64,000 bases of DNA from JAOZHU01 sp964506435 (GTDB taxonomy: Archaea > Thermoproteota > Bathyarchaeia > Bathyarchaeales > Bathycorpusculaceae): contig CAZDLK010000002.1 of the NCBI GenBank assembly GCA_964506435.1, positions 1 through 64,000 of the forward strand, in the 5' to 3' direction. Of this stretch, positions 19,097 to 27,541 are shown in pieces. The notes beneath the pieces are model-generated. The model ran no database searches. It saw nothing but the letters and a program-made list of their open reading frames with translations, and had not been told where the DNA came from. Position 1 is the first letter of the stretch, and every line of letters begins with the position of its first letter. A program made the translations under genes and the position numbers.

Positions 19097-20404
19097 TTAG
19101 ACACCTCCAACTAAACCAAGCTCCAGAACAACGACTCTAGACGTGTCAGAAGCCGTATACTTAGAAGGATAAAGCTCCGGATGATAATAGGAAAGAAGGC
19201 TGATAGCGGTAAGCCGAATATCTGGAGTTCTCGTTAAACCCAACGCCAAAAGCGAACCGGTAATGTCACTAGAACCACTAACATGGTTGTATATGGCGCC
19301 CGGAAGGTAAGTTCCAACTGGATCAAACACGTAAAGCCCAACGCGGAGATTGTAACCAGAAAGAATCGACAATGCCCTTGTCGAAGTTTGGTATGATGAA
19401 GGATAAATCCCATAATAGTTGCAGTAGTTAACAACGGTGGCGTTGAGAGTAACAACGCCGACAGAACTCATAACGCCACTGCTATCATAGTTGTATGGTT
19501 GATTGTTCAAACCTTGGAGAAACGCTCTTATTCCTGCTTCTGAAACTCTGCTCATGCCATATATGCCCCAACCATTTTGGGTGTCATCAAAATACGCCGT
19601 GTTTGAAACATAATAAAACGGGTAGCCTACAATGCTAGCCCAAGTCCAATTGTACTGGTTGGTTTTTTGCCCTACAAAATGGCAATAGCGTGAATATGAA
19701 TAATCGGAATATGGCGCTGTGCAGTACGCTGTGGGTATCGGAACAGCTTCTCCAAACGTGTTAATGATAACAGCGTTCTGAACCATTTCATTTCCCCTCT
19801 CAGCAGGGTCAGTTGAAAGTTTTTGGCCGTCAAATAGCTGCCTAAGCTGATCTGTGCTGTTCACCATCACGGTTACTTTGAAGTAGCGGTTCAACATGTC
19901 TTTCAAATCTTGTGCTAGGCTCTGGGCTGTGTAGCCTGTGACCCACCAGCCGTTTGCGTCGTTGCAATTTAGGATGTACAATGTCGTGTTGATTGTTTCT
20001 GGAGTAAAAGCGAAAGTCACGTTAGTCGAAGTCACGAAATACGAGGAAGAATCCGATGAAACGCCTAAACTCTCAGCGTTAGAAATAGTCCTGTTAAACT
20101 TGTAGAGCGCAGCGCCGCTTACGCTACTGTCAACCTCGTAAACCGTTAGGTTATATACCACGTCAGGCGGCAGCGAAGCTGAAAGCGCAACTTGAAGCCC
20201 ACTCCAAAGTGTAGGGTCGTTCGAAAAGACAGCTTGACTCAAGTCATGGTCTGCATCCAGCATCTGCAGCGTAGTTAACGCCAAACGCCTAAGGTTGACG
20301 GGCGACACTTCCTCTGACTCAGGCAAAACAGCAAACGAAGATGCAATAATAAATGCTCCAGCAAGGATGACTATTACAAGTAGAATTTCAACTGAACGCA
20401 TCAT
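19097..20404 (-). CDS. Pilin-like membrane-anchored protein
   Basis: 435 residues. N-terminus MMRSVEILLVIVILAGAFII is a single hydrophobic stalk of pilin type, then a large outer domain with several N-glycosylation sites and many tyrosines (YSDYSYSRYCHF). The middle (AVIINTFGEAVPIP, WGIYGMSR) hints at an alpha/beta fold but I recognise no family. It sits two bases upstream of the giant repeat protein and two bases downstream of another pilin-like gene, so it is a minor pilus subunit by context. Confidence 0.75.
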   Translation of the reverse strand: MMRSVEILLVIVILAGAFIIASSFAVLPESEEVSPVNLRRLALTTLQMLDADHDLSQAVFSNDPTLWSGLQVALSASLPPDVVYNLTVYEVDSSVSGAALYKFNRTISNAESLGVSSDSSSYFVTSTNVTFAFTPETINTTLYILNCNDANGWWVTGYTAQSLAQDLKDMLNRYFKVTVMVNSTDQLRQLFDGQKLSTDPAERGNEMVQNAVIINTFGEAVPIPTAYCTAPYSDYSYSRYCHFVGQKTNQYNWTWASIVGYPFYYVSNTAYFDDTQNGWGIYGMSRVSEAGIRAFLQGLNNQPYNYDSSGVMSSVGVVTLNATVVNYCNYYGIYPSSYQTSTRALSILSGYNLRVGLYVFDPVGTYLPGAIYNHVSGSSDITGSLLALGLTRTPDIRLTAISLLSYYHPELYPSKYTASDTSRVVVLELGLVGGV

Positions 20405-20405
20405 A

Positions 20406-21602
20406 TTACCCTACCACCTGAACCCCCTGCAAGCTCCACAACGAAAGCTGCGCCTGATACGCTATGCCGTTCACTGTCACTTGACGCATGTCAGTCGCCA
20501 CCCAATCCCGTCCAGCGGAGTTACCTCCGAACGTGACTGGAAAGGTCAAAGCACCCACTCCCCAAGGCATCACGGCAACACCGCCACTTCCCGCATCATT
20601 TTTGTATGCGATTACCAGAATCACCGCATCGTTTTGAGCGGTGAGGGATGCTGGGGCATGACCTGCGCCAGACCAGACTTCGCCCGCGGCGTTGCCCTGT
20701 AACTCGAAATTCTCATTAGATAATTTAACAGAGGTTGTGTTGTACGCTAACCTTTCTGAAGATGAAGCGGTGTTTGGGACATCAGAACTATGCGCCAGAA
20801 GAATTTCATTTTCAGAAAGAGAGTTAACAAACGGAATTATCCGTTGGCTTCCAGAAAAGTCAGGTACATAGAAGCCCATGCCAGTAAGACCGCCAACATG
20901 AGTATAAGCAACAAAAACGTAAGTCCAACTCTCATCTAGCGCAAACGTAACTGTCGCGGTACCAGCCGCGTCGGTGGTAACTGTGTCAGCTTGGGCTGCT
21001 TCCGTCAGAAATTCAGGGTAATCTCCGTTCAGCGAAATAGGCAAGAGATAATAGCTAACAGGAGCGTATGCAATCGGAAAACTGACACCATCAACTCCGA
21101 TTAGCAGTTCCAACGTGCCATCTGAGCGTTGCTCCTCAATACTGAAAGTAACCACGGGCGTCAGCGTCAGTTGAAAACCATACGTGCCGTTTATTCCAAG
21201 CATCGTCAACGCTGAAGAATAGTTTATGACAATGTCATCCTTCATGGGCATCAACAAAGAGTTGCCAAAACCCACAGGGGCATTACTGTACGTTATGCCT
21301 TCTTTCTCGTAATAAACAGGAATTCCCGTTGACGAGTTCAAACGCATAAGCGAAAACGGATTAAGCACATACCGCGTAAACTCAGGGTCCTGCAGCCCGA
21401 AAAACACCCATTCAGCAGTTGCAGCGTTATTCGGAGTCAACAGCATGGTATCTAACAAGTCGCTGCACTTTGTTGCAGACGCACTGTGCTGTTGGTAAAC
21501 CACCGCACTTTGAATACTTTGACCGAAAAGACCGATGAAAAGCAGCAGCGCCGCTAAGAAAATGATAAGCGAAACCAAGTGGTCGATAGTTGCGCCCGCC
21601 AA
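20406..21602 (-). CDS. Pilin-like membrane-anchored protein
   Basis: 398 residues from TTG at 21602. The N-terminus MAGATIDHLVSLIIFLAALLL is a hydrophobic stalk without the usual basic pair in front. The outer domain is beta-rich, and the C-terminal third (VTVNGIAYQAQLSLWSLQG) looks like a small sandwich. No family recognised. Part of the pilus operon: spacing is 13 bases from the gene above and two bases to the gene below. Confidence 0.75.
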   Translation of the reverse strand: MAGATIDHLVSLIIFLAALLLFIGLFGQSIQSAVVYQQHSASATKCSDLLDTMLLTPNNAATAEWVFFGLQDPEFTRYVLNPFSLMRLNSSTGIPVYYEKEGITYSNAPVGFGNSLLMPMKDDIVINYSSALTMLGINGTYGFQLTLTPVVTFSIEEQRSDGTLELLIGVDGVSFPIAYAPVSYYLLPISLNGDYPEFLTEAAQADTVTTDAAGTATVTFALDESWTYVFVAYTHVGGLTGMGFYVPDFSGSQRIIPFVNSLSENEILLAHSSDVPNTASSSERLAYNTTSVKLSNENFELQGNAAGEVWSGAGHAPASLTAQNDAVILVIAYKNDAGSGGVAVMPWGVGALTFPVTFGGNSAGRDWVATDMRQVTVNGIAYQAQLSLWSLQGVQVVG

Positions 21603-21615
21603 GCTATTTCATCTC

Positions 21616-22089
21616 CTATGACCCGAAAGATAGCGTGATTGTTTGGTTGCTGAACTTTTCAGCCCGCAAGTACGCACTACTGGAGTTGCTCATGAAAGTC
21701 GTGTAGTCTGTTCGCCATTCAACGTTCTGTCCTAAGGTAATTGTCTCAGTAGCCGAGTTTGCAGCACCCTTGAAGGTTAGAGTTAGTTCCAGAATTTTGG
21801 AGCCTGAAGCAGGTTTTAACGTCACGGTTGTAGTGTACGCGTAGCCGTCGATGAAGAGTGGAACATCTAGTTTGTTTGTAACGTCAGCTGTTGGGATGAC
21901 AGTGTAATTCAAAGAGAGATACGTTTGCTGAATGAAGCTTCCCAAGTGGCTTGCTGTTTCTTGCAGGGCAAGCGTTCTGCTGGAGTCCGTCCACCCGTTC
22001 ATTACCAAGTTGGCGACGAAGGGGAAAAGGAAAATCTGCAAGACTAAGAGCGGAAGCAGGATGACATATTCGATAGTTACGTGTGCCAC
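21616..22089 (-). CDS. Small pilin-like protein
   Basis: 157 residues from GTG at 22089. A hydrophobic N-terminal helix (IEYVILLPLLVLQIFLFPFV) with a glutamate at the +5-like position resembles the conserved Glu of type IV pilins, and it is followed by a small beta-rich head. It resembles TadE-like pseudopilins in layout. Located between two larger pilin-like genes in the operon. Confidence 0.75.
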   Translation of the reverse strand: MAHVTIEYVILLPLLVLQIFLFPFVANLVMNGWTDSSRTLALQETASHLGSFIQQTYLSLNYTVIPTADVTNKLDVPLFIDGYAYTTTVTLKPASGSKILELTLTFKGAANSATETITLGQNVEWRTDYTTFMSNSSSAYLRAEKFSNQTITLSFGS

Positions 22090-22108
22090 TTGTTTTCCCC
22101 CATAGTTT

Positions 22109-22873
22109 TCACGTGTACATTCCGAACGAAACTGTCACGTTACCAACGTAAATTTCGACAACAACATCATCAAAACCAGAAAACGAAATAAGCTGAGTGG
22201 ACGAGGCAAAATTGAAGAAATCCTCTGTGAAACCTCGCGATGCAGATGGGAAGGCAAGAGTTATTCGTACTTGAGTAACACTGCTTTTCGTTGTCTTGGT
22301 GACGCTGTTTCCTGTGAGCGTTATAGACTGAGAAAGGTATTCGCTTCCTGTTTCAGTGAGGGACGGCAGATAAAACTTAACATATGTTGTCCCAATTACG
22401 GTCGAGTTTAAGGTTCTTATTGATGGAACAGCAACGACTCGCGTGTAGCTTCCGTCAGACATTGGCAGTTTTTCCCTAGCGAATACACGAGCCACGGCTG
22501 CTGCTGAGCCATTCTGCAGAAAAGAATCGCTGGATGATGGAAAGATGCGTTCAAAGTAATTGTTACCATACGTAATCATACTTGTTGGCACATTATACAG
22601 GATAATGCCTGTTGTGGTGGTGAGAACAGTATGCCATGAGCCGTCATATACTTCGAAGGTATATGTCAGAGCTGAAGGCTCAAACGCTACGCTTCCGTAC
22701 CTGCTTGAGTAGCGAACTGTCTGCGTGCGCCCAATAGTCCATGCTACATCGTCAACCTGAAGCCCAGTCGTAAGCATGAACTGTTTACTGGAGCTAAACT
22801 CGTTCTCAGCAAGCCGCGTGTCTAGGAAATTATTTGCGAAAACAATCGTCACCAGCAGCAACGAGACGATCAT
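22109..22873 (-). CDS. Pilin-like protein whose signal peptide is encoded upstream of the first start codon
   Basis: From ATG at 22873 the protein has 254 residues and begins inside a hydrophobic helix (MIVSLLLVTIVFANNF). Reading the same frame upstream gives LRSDKRAVSPAISTVILTG, a textbook archaeal pilin signal (basic pair, AVSPAI, stalk). That segment has no ATG, GTG or TTG before the in-frame TAG that ends the platform-protein gene at 22964. Either an unusual start (TTA at about 22930 sits where M would be expected), a base error or an old mutation is involved. The head domain is beta-rich. I report the canonical ATG, but the true protein is probably about 20 residues longer. Confidence 0.7.
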   Translation of the reverse strand: MIVSLLLVTIVFANNFLDTRLAENEFSSSKQFMLTTGLQVDDVAWTIGRTQTVRYSSRYGSVAFEPSALTYTFEVYDGSWHTVLTTTTGIILYNVPTSMITYGNNYFERIFPSSSDSFLQNGSAAAVARVFAREKLPMSDGSYTRVVAVPSIRTLNSTVIGTTYVKFYLPSLTETGSEYLSQSITLTGNSVTKTTKSSVTQVRITLAFPSASRGFTEDFFNFASSTQLISFSGFDDVVVEIYVGNVTVSFGMYT

Positions 22874-22963
22874 ACCTGTCAGTATGACCGTTGAAATCGC
22901 TGGACTAACAGCTCGTTTATCGCTCCTTAAACTCCAATACCTAAACCGCGTATGTCTCCTCTC

Positions 22964-24664
22964 CTACCCGAATTTTACGAACATCGGCACCAACTTCGCA
23001 GCTACAACAGCCAGTATCACAAGTATAGCCGCATGCTTGAAACCTGCAGCAACTGATTCCTCACTTATTTTTCCAGCCACTACACCTATGAGGTAACTGT
23101 GGAAGATTGCAGACGTGACGAACGTTGTTACCATCAGCGTCATGTCTTTTGGCGGACCCGTTTGGCCAATGGTAAGTGTGCCTGACGTGAAACTTATCAT
23201 CATAACCGTTGTCGCCACAAGCATGATAGCCGCGAAGTATGGCATCATGATGTAAGGGCGAACCGCCATTTTCTTTTCTTTTTCAACATCCTGAGTTAAC
23301 GTGTTAAATCTAGAAAGTGACTCAATCATGGCGATTGTACCTCCGCCGACATCTATGGCTTCCACAAGGAGGAACATGACTATCTGAGTCATCCAGCTTT
23401 TCGTTCGTTTAAGAAAGTCCATGATGACTTTTTTCACGGGTATGCCCCAAGAAATTTCTGAGCTTATTTTGCGCAGTTGCTTCGTGAATGCACCATAATC
23501 GCGTGTGGATAAGCTTTCGATGCATTTTTCTGGAGATAACCCTGTTTTCCTAACTTCAGTCAGGTCTCTAAGGAAACTGCTGATGCCTCGCTCCATGCTG
23601 TTTTTCTCGCTTGCCAGTTTTTCGTACACGATAGCCGCTGGAGCTGTCGCAACAAACAGTGCAATGGATATTGCGATAGGCAAATCGATTAGGCTTTGAA
23701 GCGGACTTAAGAAGGGGATCTGTATGTATCCCATGAAGTTTGTGAGCACCAAGAACAGGACAATGGCGAGTACGCTGCAGCCGCCGAATACTTTGTACGG
23801 GGTCATGTCCACCAGCGGCGTTTTTGGCTGCATGCTGTGGGCTAAGTAAATGAACAATAGGGACATCATTGGCGTGAACAAGTAAGTGTATAGTATCATG
23901 CCTTCGAACGATGAGGCGCCTATGCTGTAGACTTGCTCTACGCTGAACAGTATGTAAAAGCACAGTGACATCATAACCATGACGATTATGAATGTTTCTA
24001 AAAGCATGCCGAGACGTTCTGCAGCGGCTTTAACGCGCATAGCGCGCATTTTGAATATGTCTTCTGCTTTTCGTTCAAGGAAGTGGCCTATGTCTCCGCC
24101 GATAATCACTGTGGACGCGTAGCCTGAGAGAAAGTCTTTGAAAACTTCCAAAGGATTCTTTTTTGCTGCAATCCCCAAAGCTGTAAGCGGGTCTATTCCG
24201 AAAATTTCCACGTCTTTGACTATTTCCCTTGCTTCGCCTCGCATCGCAGGCATCAAGTCTATTTCTGAAAGGCGTTTGAAACTGGTGTAAGGCGCTATGC
24301 CTCCTGACGCCATAACGCTGACGTAGGCTGCGGTGAAAGGGATTTCTCTTTCCAGAATACTTGCTCTATCGCTTGCGCGGGATATTGGTACTAACATGAA
24401 ACCCGCCATGGCATAAAGCGGGAAAGGAACCAAGAAGATAATGGGCATGAACCCGTAGAAATACAAAATTAGCAGGGATATTACGCTAACGGGGATAGTT
24501 AATGTGCCCGCTAAAAACATCATTGAAACGTAGGTTTCAGGGTAAATCTTAATTTTTGCCCTGTCCAACATACTTTTAAATTCGAAAACGTTCTTCAGAA
24601 ACTTTGGCGCTAAGCCGCCGAAGATGCGGAACGACCACGCCTCAATCTTCTTTGCGAACGGCAA
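22964..24664 (-). CDS. Type IV pilus platform protein (TadC/ArlJ-like, T2SSF domains)
   Basis: 566-residue inner-membrane protein with two T2SSF domains. One covers about 90-200 (EREIPFTAAYVSVMASGGIAPYTSFKRL), the other about 360-470 (ISSFLRDLTEVRKTGLSPEKCI). Membrane helices lie near 45-90, 205-270, 290-350 and 480-560. The duplicated layout is that of archaeal ArlJ/PilC-type platform proteins. It overlaps the end of the motor ATPase by 23 bases; start is TTG at 24664. It anchors the ATPase and passes pilins into the fibre. Confidence 0.9.
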   Translation of the reverse strand: MPFAKKIEAWSFRIFGGLAPKFLKNVFEFKSMLDRAKIKIYPETYVSMMFLAGTLTIPVSVISLLILYFYGFMPIIFLVPFPLYAMAGFMLVPISRASDRASILEREIPFTAAYVSVMASGGIAPYTSFKRLSEIDLMPAMRGEAREIVKDVEIFGIDPLTALGIAAKKNPLEVFKDFLSGYASTVIIGGDIGHFLERKAEDIFKMRAMRVKAAAERLGMLLETFIIVMVMMSLCFYILFSVEQVYSIGASSFEGMILYTYLFTPMMSLLFIYLAHSMQPKTPLVDMTPYKVFGGCSVLAIVLFLVLTNFMGYIQIPFLSPLQSLIDLPIAISIALFVATAPAAIVYEKLASEKNSMERGISSFLRDLTEVRKTGLSPEKCIESLSTRDYGAFTKQLRKISSEISWGIPVKKVIMDFLKRTKSWMTQIVMFLLVEAIDVGGGTIAMIESLSRFNTLTQDVEKEKKMAVRPYIMMPYFAAIMLVATTVMMISFTSGTLTIGQTGPPKDMTLMVTTFVTSAIFHSYLIGVVAGKISEESVAAGFKHAAILVILAVVAAKLVPMFVKFG

Positions 24665-26246
24665 TTGCTCCTACTTCCTCCCCTGCGAGAACTTTTTCGT
24701 AAGTGTATTTGGGCCTCGTAGAATATTCTGCGATTATGGCTGCAACACTCTTGTAGCTTCTTATGTTGCGTTCTCGCATCCAGTGCAAAACGGCTTTTCG
24801 TCTATTGATTTCTTCGAACAACTCTTTTTTGCTTACTCCCTGCCGTTCAGACAGTGACGATAATACTGCACTGCTTTCCAAGTCAATTGTGTGCTCATCT
24901 TTGGCGGCGTTCCACTTGAAGGCTGTCCGGTAGTCTTCATAATTCGCAATCTCACTGGCTGTGATGACGCGCCTGAACGCTTTTTTCTCGCCGCCTCTAA
25001 TGAGGTGAACCCGTTGTATTGAAAGAACAATGTGCATTAATGGAATATACGCGGGCGAAATTTCCATCGGTTTCTGAGTTAGACGCTTTACTGCTGAATC
25101 CAAGTCTTCCGCGTGCATGGTGCACATACCGCCGTGACCGGTGGCTAAGGCTTGGAAAAGCACATAAGCTTCTTGGCCTCTGATTTCGCCTACAACTAGC
25201 ACGTCGGGACGATGCCGCATTGAAGTTTTCACAAGGTCGAATAAGGCTACTTCACCGACGTTGCTTCCGCCTAAACCATAACTCTGTCTGGCAATGAGTG
25301 AAACCCAGTTTTCATGGGGCAAGTTAAGCTCCGCGGTTTCTTCGATGGTAATGATTTTGCTGCCTGGCTTAATCAAGCATGCCAAGGCGTTAAGCGCGGT
25401 GGTTTTGCCTGCTGCTGTTCCGCCTAGAACCATGATGGAGGCGCGGTTTTCGAGGCAAACCCAAAGGTAAGCAGCCATTTCCTCCGAAAACGTGCCAATA
25501 TTTATCAAGTCTATAATGGAGTAGGGGTCTTCCCTGAATTTTCGGATGGTGAACGCTGTCCCGAACGGTGTGACTTCTCGCCTGTAACAGACTGCAAGCC
25601 TGTGCTTGCCTGGAAGAGAAGCGTCAACTATGGGGAAAGCGGAACTGACGTGCTTTCCAGCCATGTGCACGAGTTTTACTACAGTGTTATCGAGGAGTTC
25701 ATCGCTTTCAAACTGTAGGTTTGTTTCGATGCTTTCGTATTTTCTGTGCCATATATAGATGGGTTTGTTTACTCCGTCGCAGGAGACATCTTCGATGTTC
25801 GGGTCGCGCATTAATGGGTCGATTTTGCCGAAGCCAACGAGGTCTCTTTCTGCATGGTAAAGAATCTTGTACCATGAAACGTCAGGAAGCCAGCCTAAGC
25901 TAATTCGGTATTTATCCACGATTTTTTTTGCTTCTTCCGCAAAGAACTTGCGCGGATCAGCGATTTCTTCTTTCGGAGACTCTATCTCCGCGAGCAAAAT
26001 CTCTAAAATACGATTGTAGACGCCTCTTTCAAGCGGGTCCAGTTGGAGTTCATCAAGTATGTACTTGTGTTCGCCTGTTTGGGGGTTTTGAACTATAACA
26101 ACGTGTGCAAAAGGTTCATACAAAGGGTACTTGTCGATTACTTTGTACCCTTTCGGTAAAGGTTTAGGCGCAACTGGCGCTTGCTCTTCGCCTTTTTTGG
26201 GTTTTTTGATGTTTGCTAGCGTATCTTTGCGGCGTAGTTTGGGCAT
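24642..26246 (-). CDS. Type II/IV secretion motor ATPase (pilus assembly)
   Basis: 534-residue cytoplasmic hexameric ATPase of the GspE/ArlI/TadA family. Walker A is GGTAAGKTT near residue 278. The Asp box IITIEETAELNLPHEN, Walker B DVLVVGEIRGQEA and His box ATGHGGMCTMHAED follow in order. The N-terminal domain has the usual FGKIDPLMRDPNIEDVSCDG. ATG at 26246 has GGAG about 8 bases upstream. It is the first gene of the pilus operon, which runs 26246 to 14922. ATP use drives pilin polymerisation. Confidence 0.95.
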   Translation of the reverse strand: MPKLRRKDTLANIKKPKKGEEQAPVAPKPLPKGYKVIDKYPLYEPFAHVVIVQNPQTGEHKYILDELQLDPLERGVYNRILEILLAEIESPKEEIADPRKFFAEEAKKIVDKYRISLGWLPDVSWYKILYHAERDLVGFGKIDPLMRDPNIEDVSCDGVNKPIYIWHRKYESIETNLQFESDELLDNTVVKLVHMAGKHVSSAFPIVDASLPGKHRLAVCYRREVTPFGTAFTIRKFREDPYSIIDLINIGTFSEEMAAYLWVCLENRASIMVLGGTAAGKTTALNALACLIKPGSKIITIEETAELNLPHENWVSLIARQSYGLGGSNVGEVALFDLVKTSMRHRPDVLVVGEIRGQEAYVLFQALATGHGGMCTMHAEDLDSAVKRLTQKPMEISPAYIPLMHIVLSIQRVHLIRGGEKKAFRRVITASEIANYEDYRTAFKWNAAKDEHTIDLESSAVLSSLSERQGVSKKELFEEINRRKAVLHWMRERNIRSYKSVAAIIAEYSTRPKYTYEKVLAGEEVGAIAVRKED

Positions 26247-26482
26247 TACAATTCTCCGGTAAGTATTTCTCCGTTAAGTAGGGCAGGTTCCGCAATATTA
26301 AATATTATGTATTCAGACACAATATTGATGATCTGTGCAACACATCTACAACCTCTACGGCAACACCAAAAAACACAACACAAGCCACGCCCAAAACCCA
26401 AACAAAATGACTGGCAATTCTAACTTCAAAAAGCACCTTTACACATCAATTGTAATGGAGTTCTGCCTCACATGGTTCAGGC

Positions 26483-26806
26483 TTAGGTGCCGCTTTTCAC
26501 GTATTGAATCAGCAAATCTCCCGCTTCTTTGCTTTCTCTTGCGTTCATCACTATCAATACATTCTTCAAGCGCTCGCAAGTTTCTGCATCAATTGACTTT
26601 TCTTCAAAAAGCTTGTCTATCTTCGCTATCTCCCTCTTCATGGATTCCTTCTGCTTCGCTTTTTCTTTAATGTACGCTTGCACGAGTTTCTTGGTTTTTT
26701 TCTTCGCAATTTCTTCCCTATTGGCATAATAGTAAACTGCCGCGACTAAACCAACCACCATTATTCCTAAAGGAAGGACTAAGAAATAGAAATTGGAGAT
26801 GTCCAT
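26483..26806 (-). CDS. Small membrane protein with charged coiled-coil tail
   Basis: 107 residues. One N-terminal helix (FYFLVLPLGIMVVGLVAAVYYY), then a highly charged helical region (AKKKTKKLVQAYIKEKAKQ...) and a C-terminal domain with CERLKNVLIVMNAR. Layout is that of a membrane-tethered helical adaptor. It precedes the pilus operon on the same strand at 236 bases, so a role with the motor is only a guess. The gap 26247-26482 shows no other feature. Confidence 0.6.
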   Translation of the reverse strand: MDISNFYFLVLPLGIMVVGLVAAVYYYANREEIAKKKTKKLVQAYIKEKAKQKESMKREIAKIDKLFEEKSIDAETCERLKNVLIVMNARESKEAGDLLIQYVKSGT

Positions 26807-27086
26807 TGTTCCCTCACCATTTTATGCCAATTCGTGAACTTTACTTGTGGACAGCTTACTAAACTTTGCGACTTTAAAATATAGAATAGCCATAAGCAAG
26901 TAAGCCGTCGTGGTTTGCCACTAATATCTCAGAGAGGCATCTTTCTCTCCATAGTTCACAGGAAAACGCTGAAAAGCGTTACGGTTCCGAATGTTAGCCT
27001 TTTAGGCATAATGTTTTTTACGTGCAGTGCTTCAGCAAATATATGGAGTGTAAAGACTCAAGCCAAAAAGCGGCGTGGGGTAGCAG

Positions 27087-27296
27087 TTGAGACTCGATTA
27101 TGCCATAATAGGGCTTTCAATCATTTTCTTAGCAGGATCCATGTACCTTGCAGGATTATCATTGCAGATGGCAGACGTGCCCGCCAGAGTTGAAACTGTC
27201 CAGTACGCCACGTACCTGTTCGTCGCAAGCATCGCGCTCCTCATTTTCATGGGGATTGTTGCGTTAATCAAGAAGACAGCGCTAAAATCCGAGTAA
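27087..27296 (+). CDS. Small two-helix membrane protein
   Basis: 69 residues from TTG at 27087. Two hydrophobic segments (IIGLSIIFLAGSMYLAGLSL and TYLFVASIALLIFMGIVALI) and a basic tail KKTALKSE. The hydrophobic pattern supports a real gene; no family recognised and no strong ribosome binding site. The region 26807-27086 upstream holds nothing else I can support. Confidence 0.5.
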   Translation: MRLDYAIIGLSIIFLAGSMYLAGLSLQMADVPARVETVQYATYLFVASIALLIFMGIVALIKKTALKSE

Positions 27297-27390
27297 CAAC
27301 GCAAAATCGTCTCAGTAACTGTAAAAATGGCCCAGCCGTCTTCGCGGCGTAACTAGAAAAAGAGAAAATTCTTTATTAGACAAATAGATA

Positions 27391-27522
27391 AAAGCAAATG
27401 ATGCTTTCATTATGAGGGACGACAAGCTTTGAAACTGGAAAAAACCCTATTGGCGCATTGCTGTTTCAAAGCAGGGCTCAAGCGTTTTCGCAAGAGTTTT
27501 GAGTTTCAAAGCAATCGTATCT
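27391..27522. promoter_or_regulatory. Cluster of repeated AAAGC-type sites upstream of the coiled-coil/ATPase operon
   Basis: The 10-mer GTTTCAAAGC occurs at 27473-27482 and 27513-27522, 40 bases apart, and inverted (GCTTTGAAAC) at 27426-27435. A separate dyad AAAGCA-AATGA-TGCTTT lies at 27391-27407. TATA-like stretches (CTTTATTAG, AGATAAAAG) are at 27371-27393. The repeats lie between these and the GTG at 27542, so they would be within the leader or overlap the start of transcription. Confidence 0.45.
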
Positions 27523-27541
27523 ATGGCGTGGAGATGATGAA

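Noticed and set aside
22964..22966. TAG as a pyrrolysine codon fusing the platform protein to the pilin
   Set aside because: The platform protein ends at a natural place and the pilin signal must be cleaved at a free N-terminus. There is no further support for TAG readthrough here.
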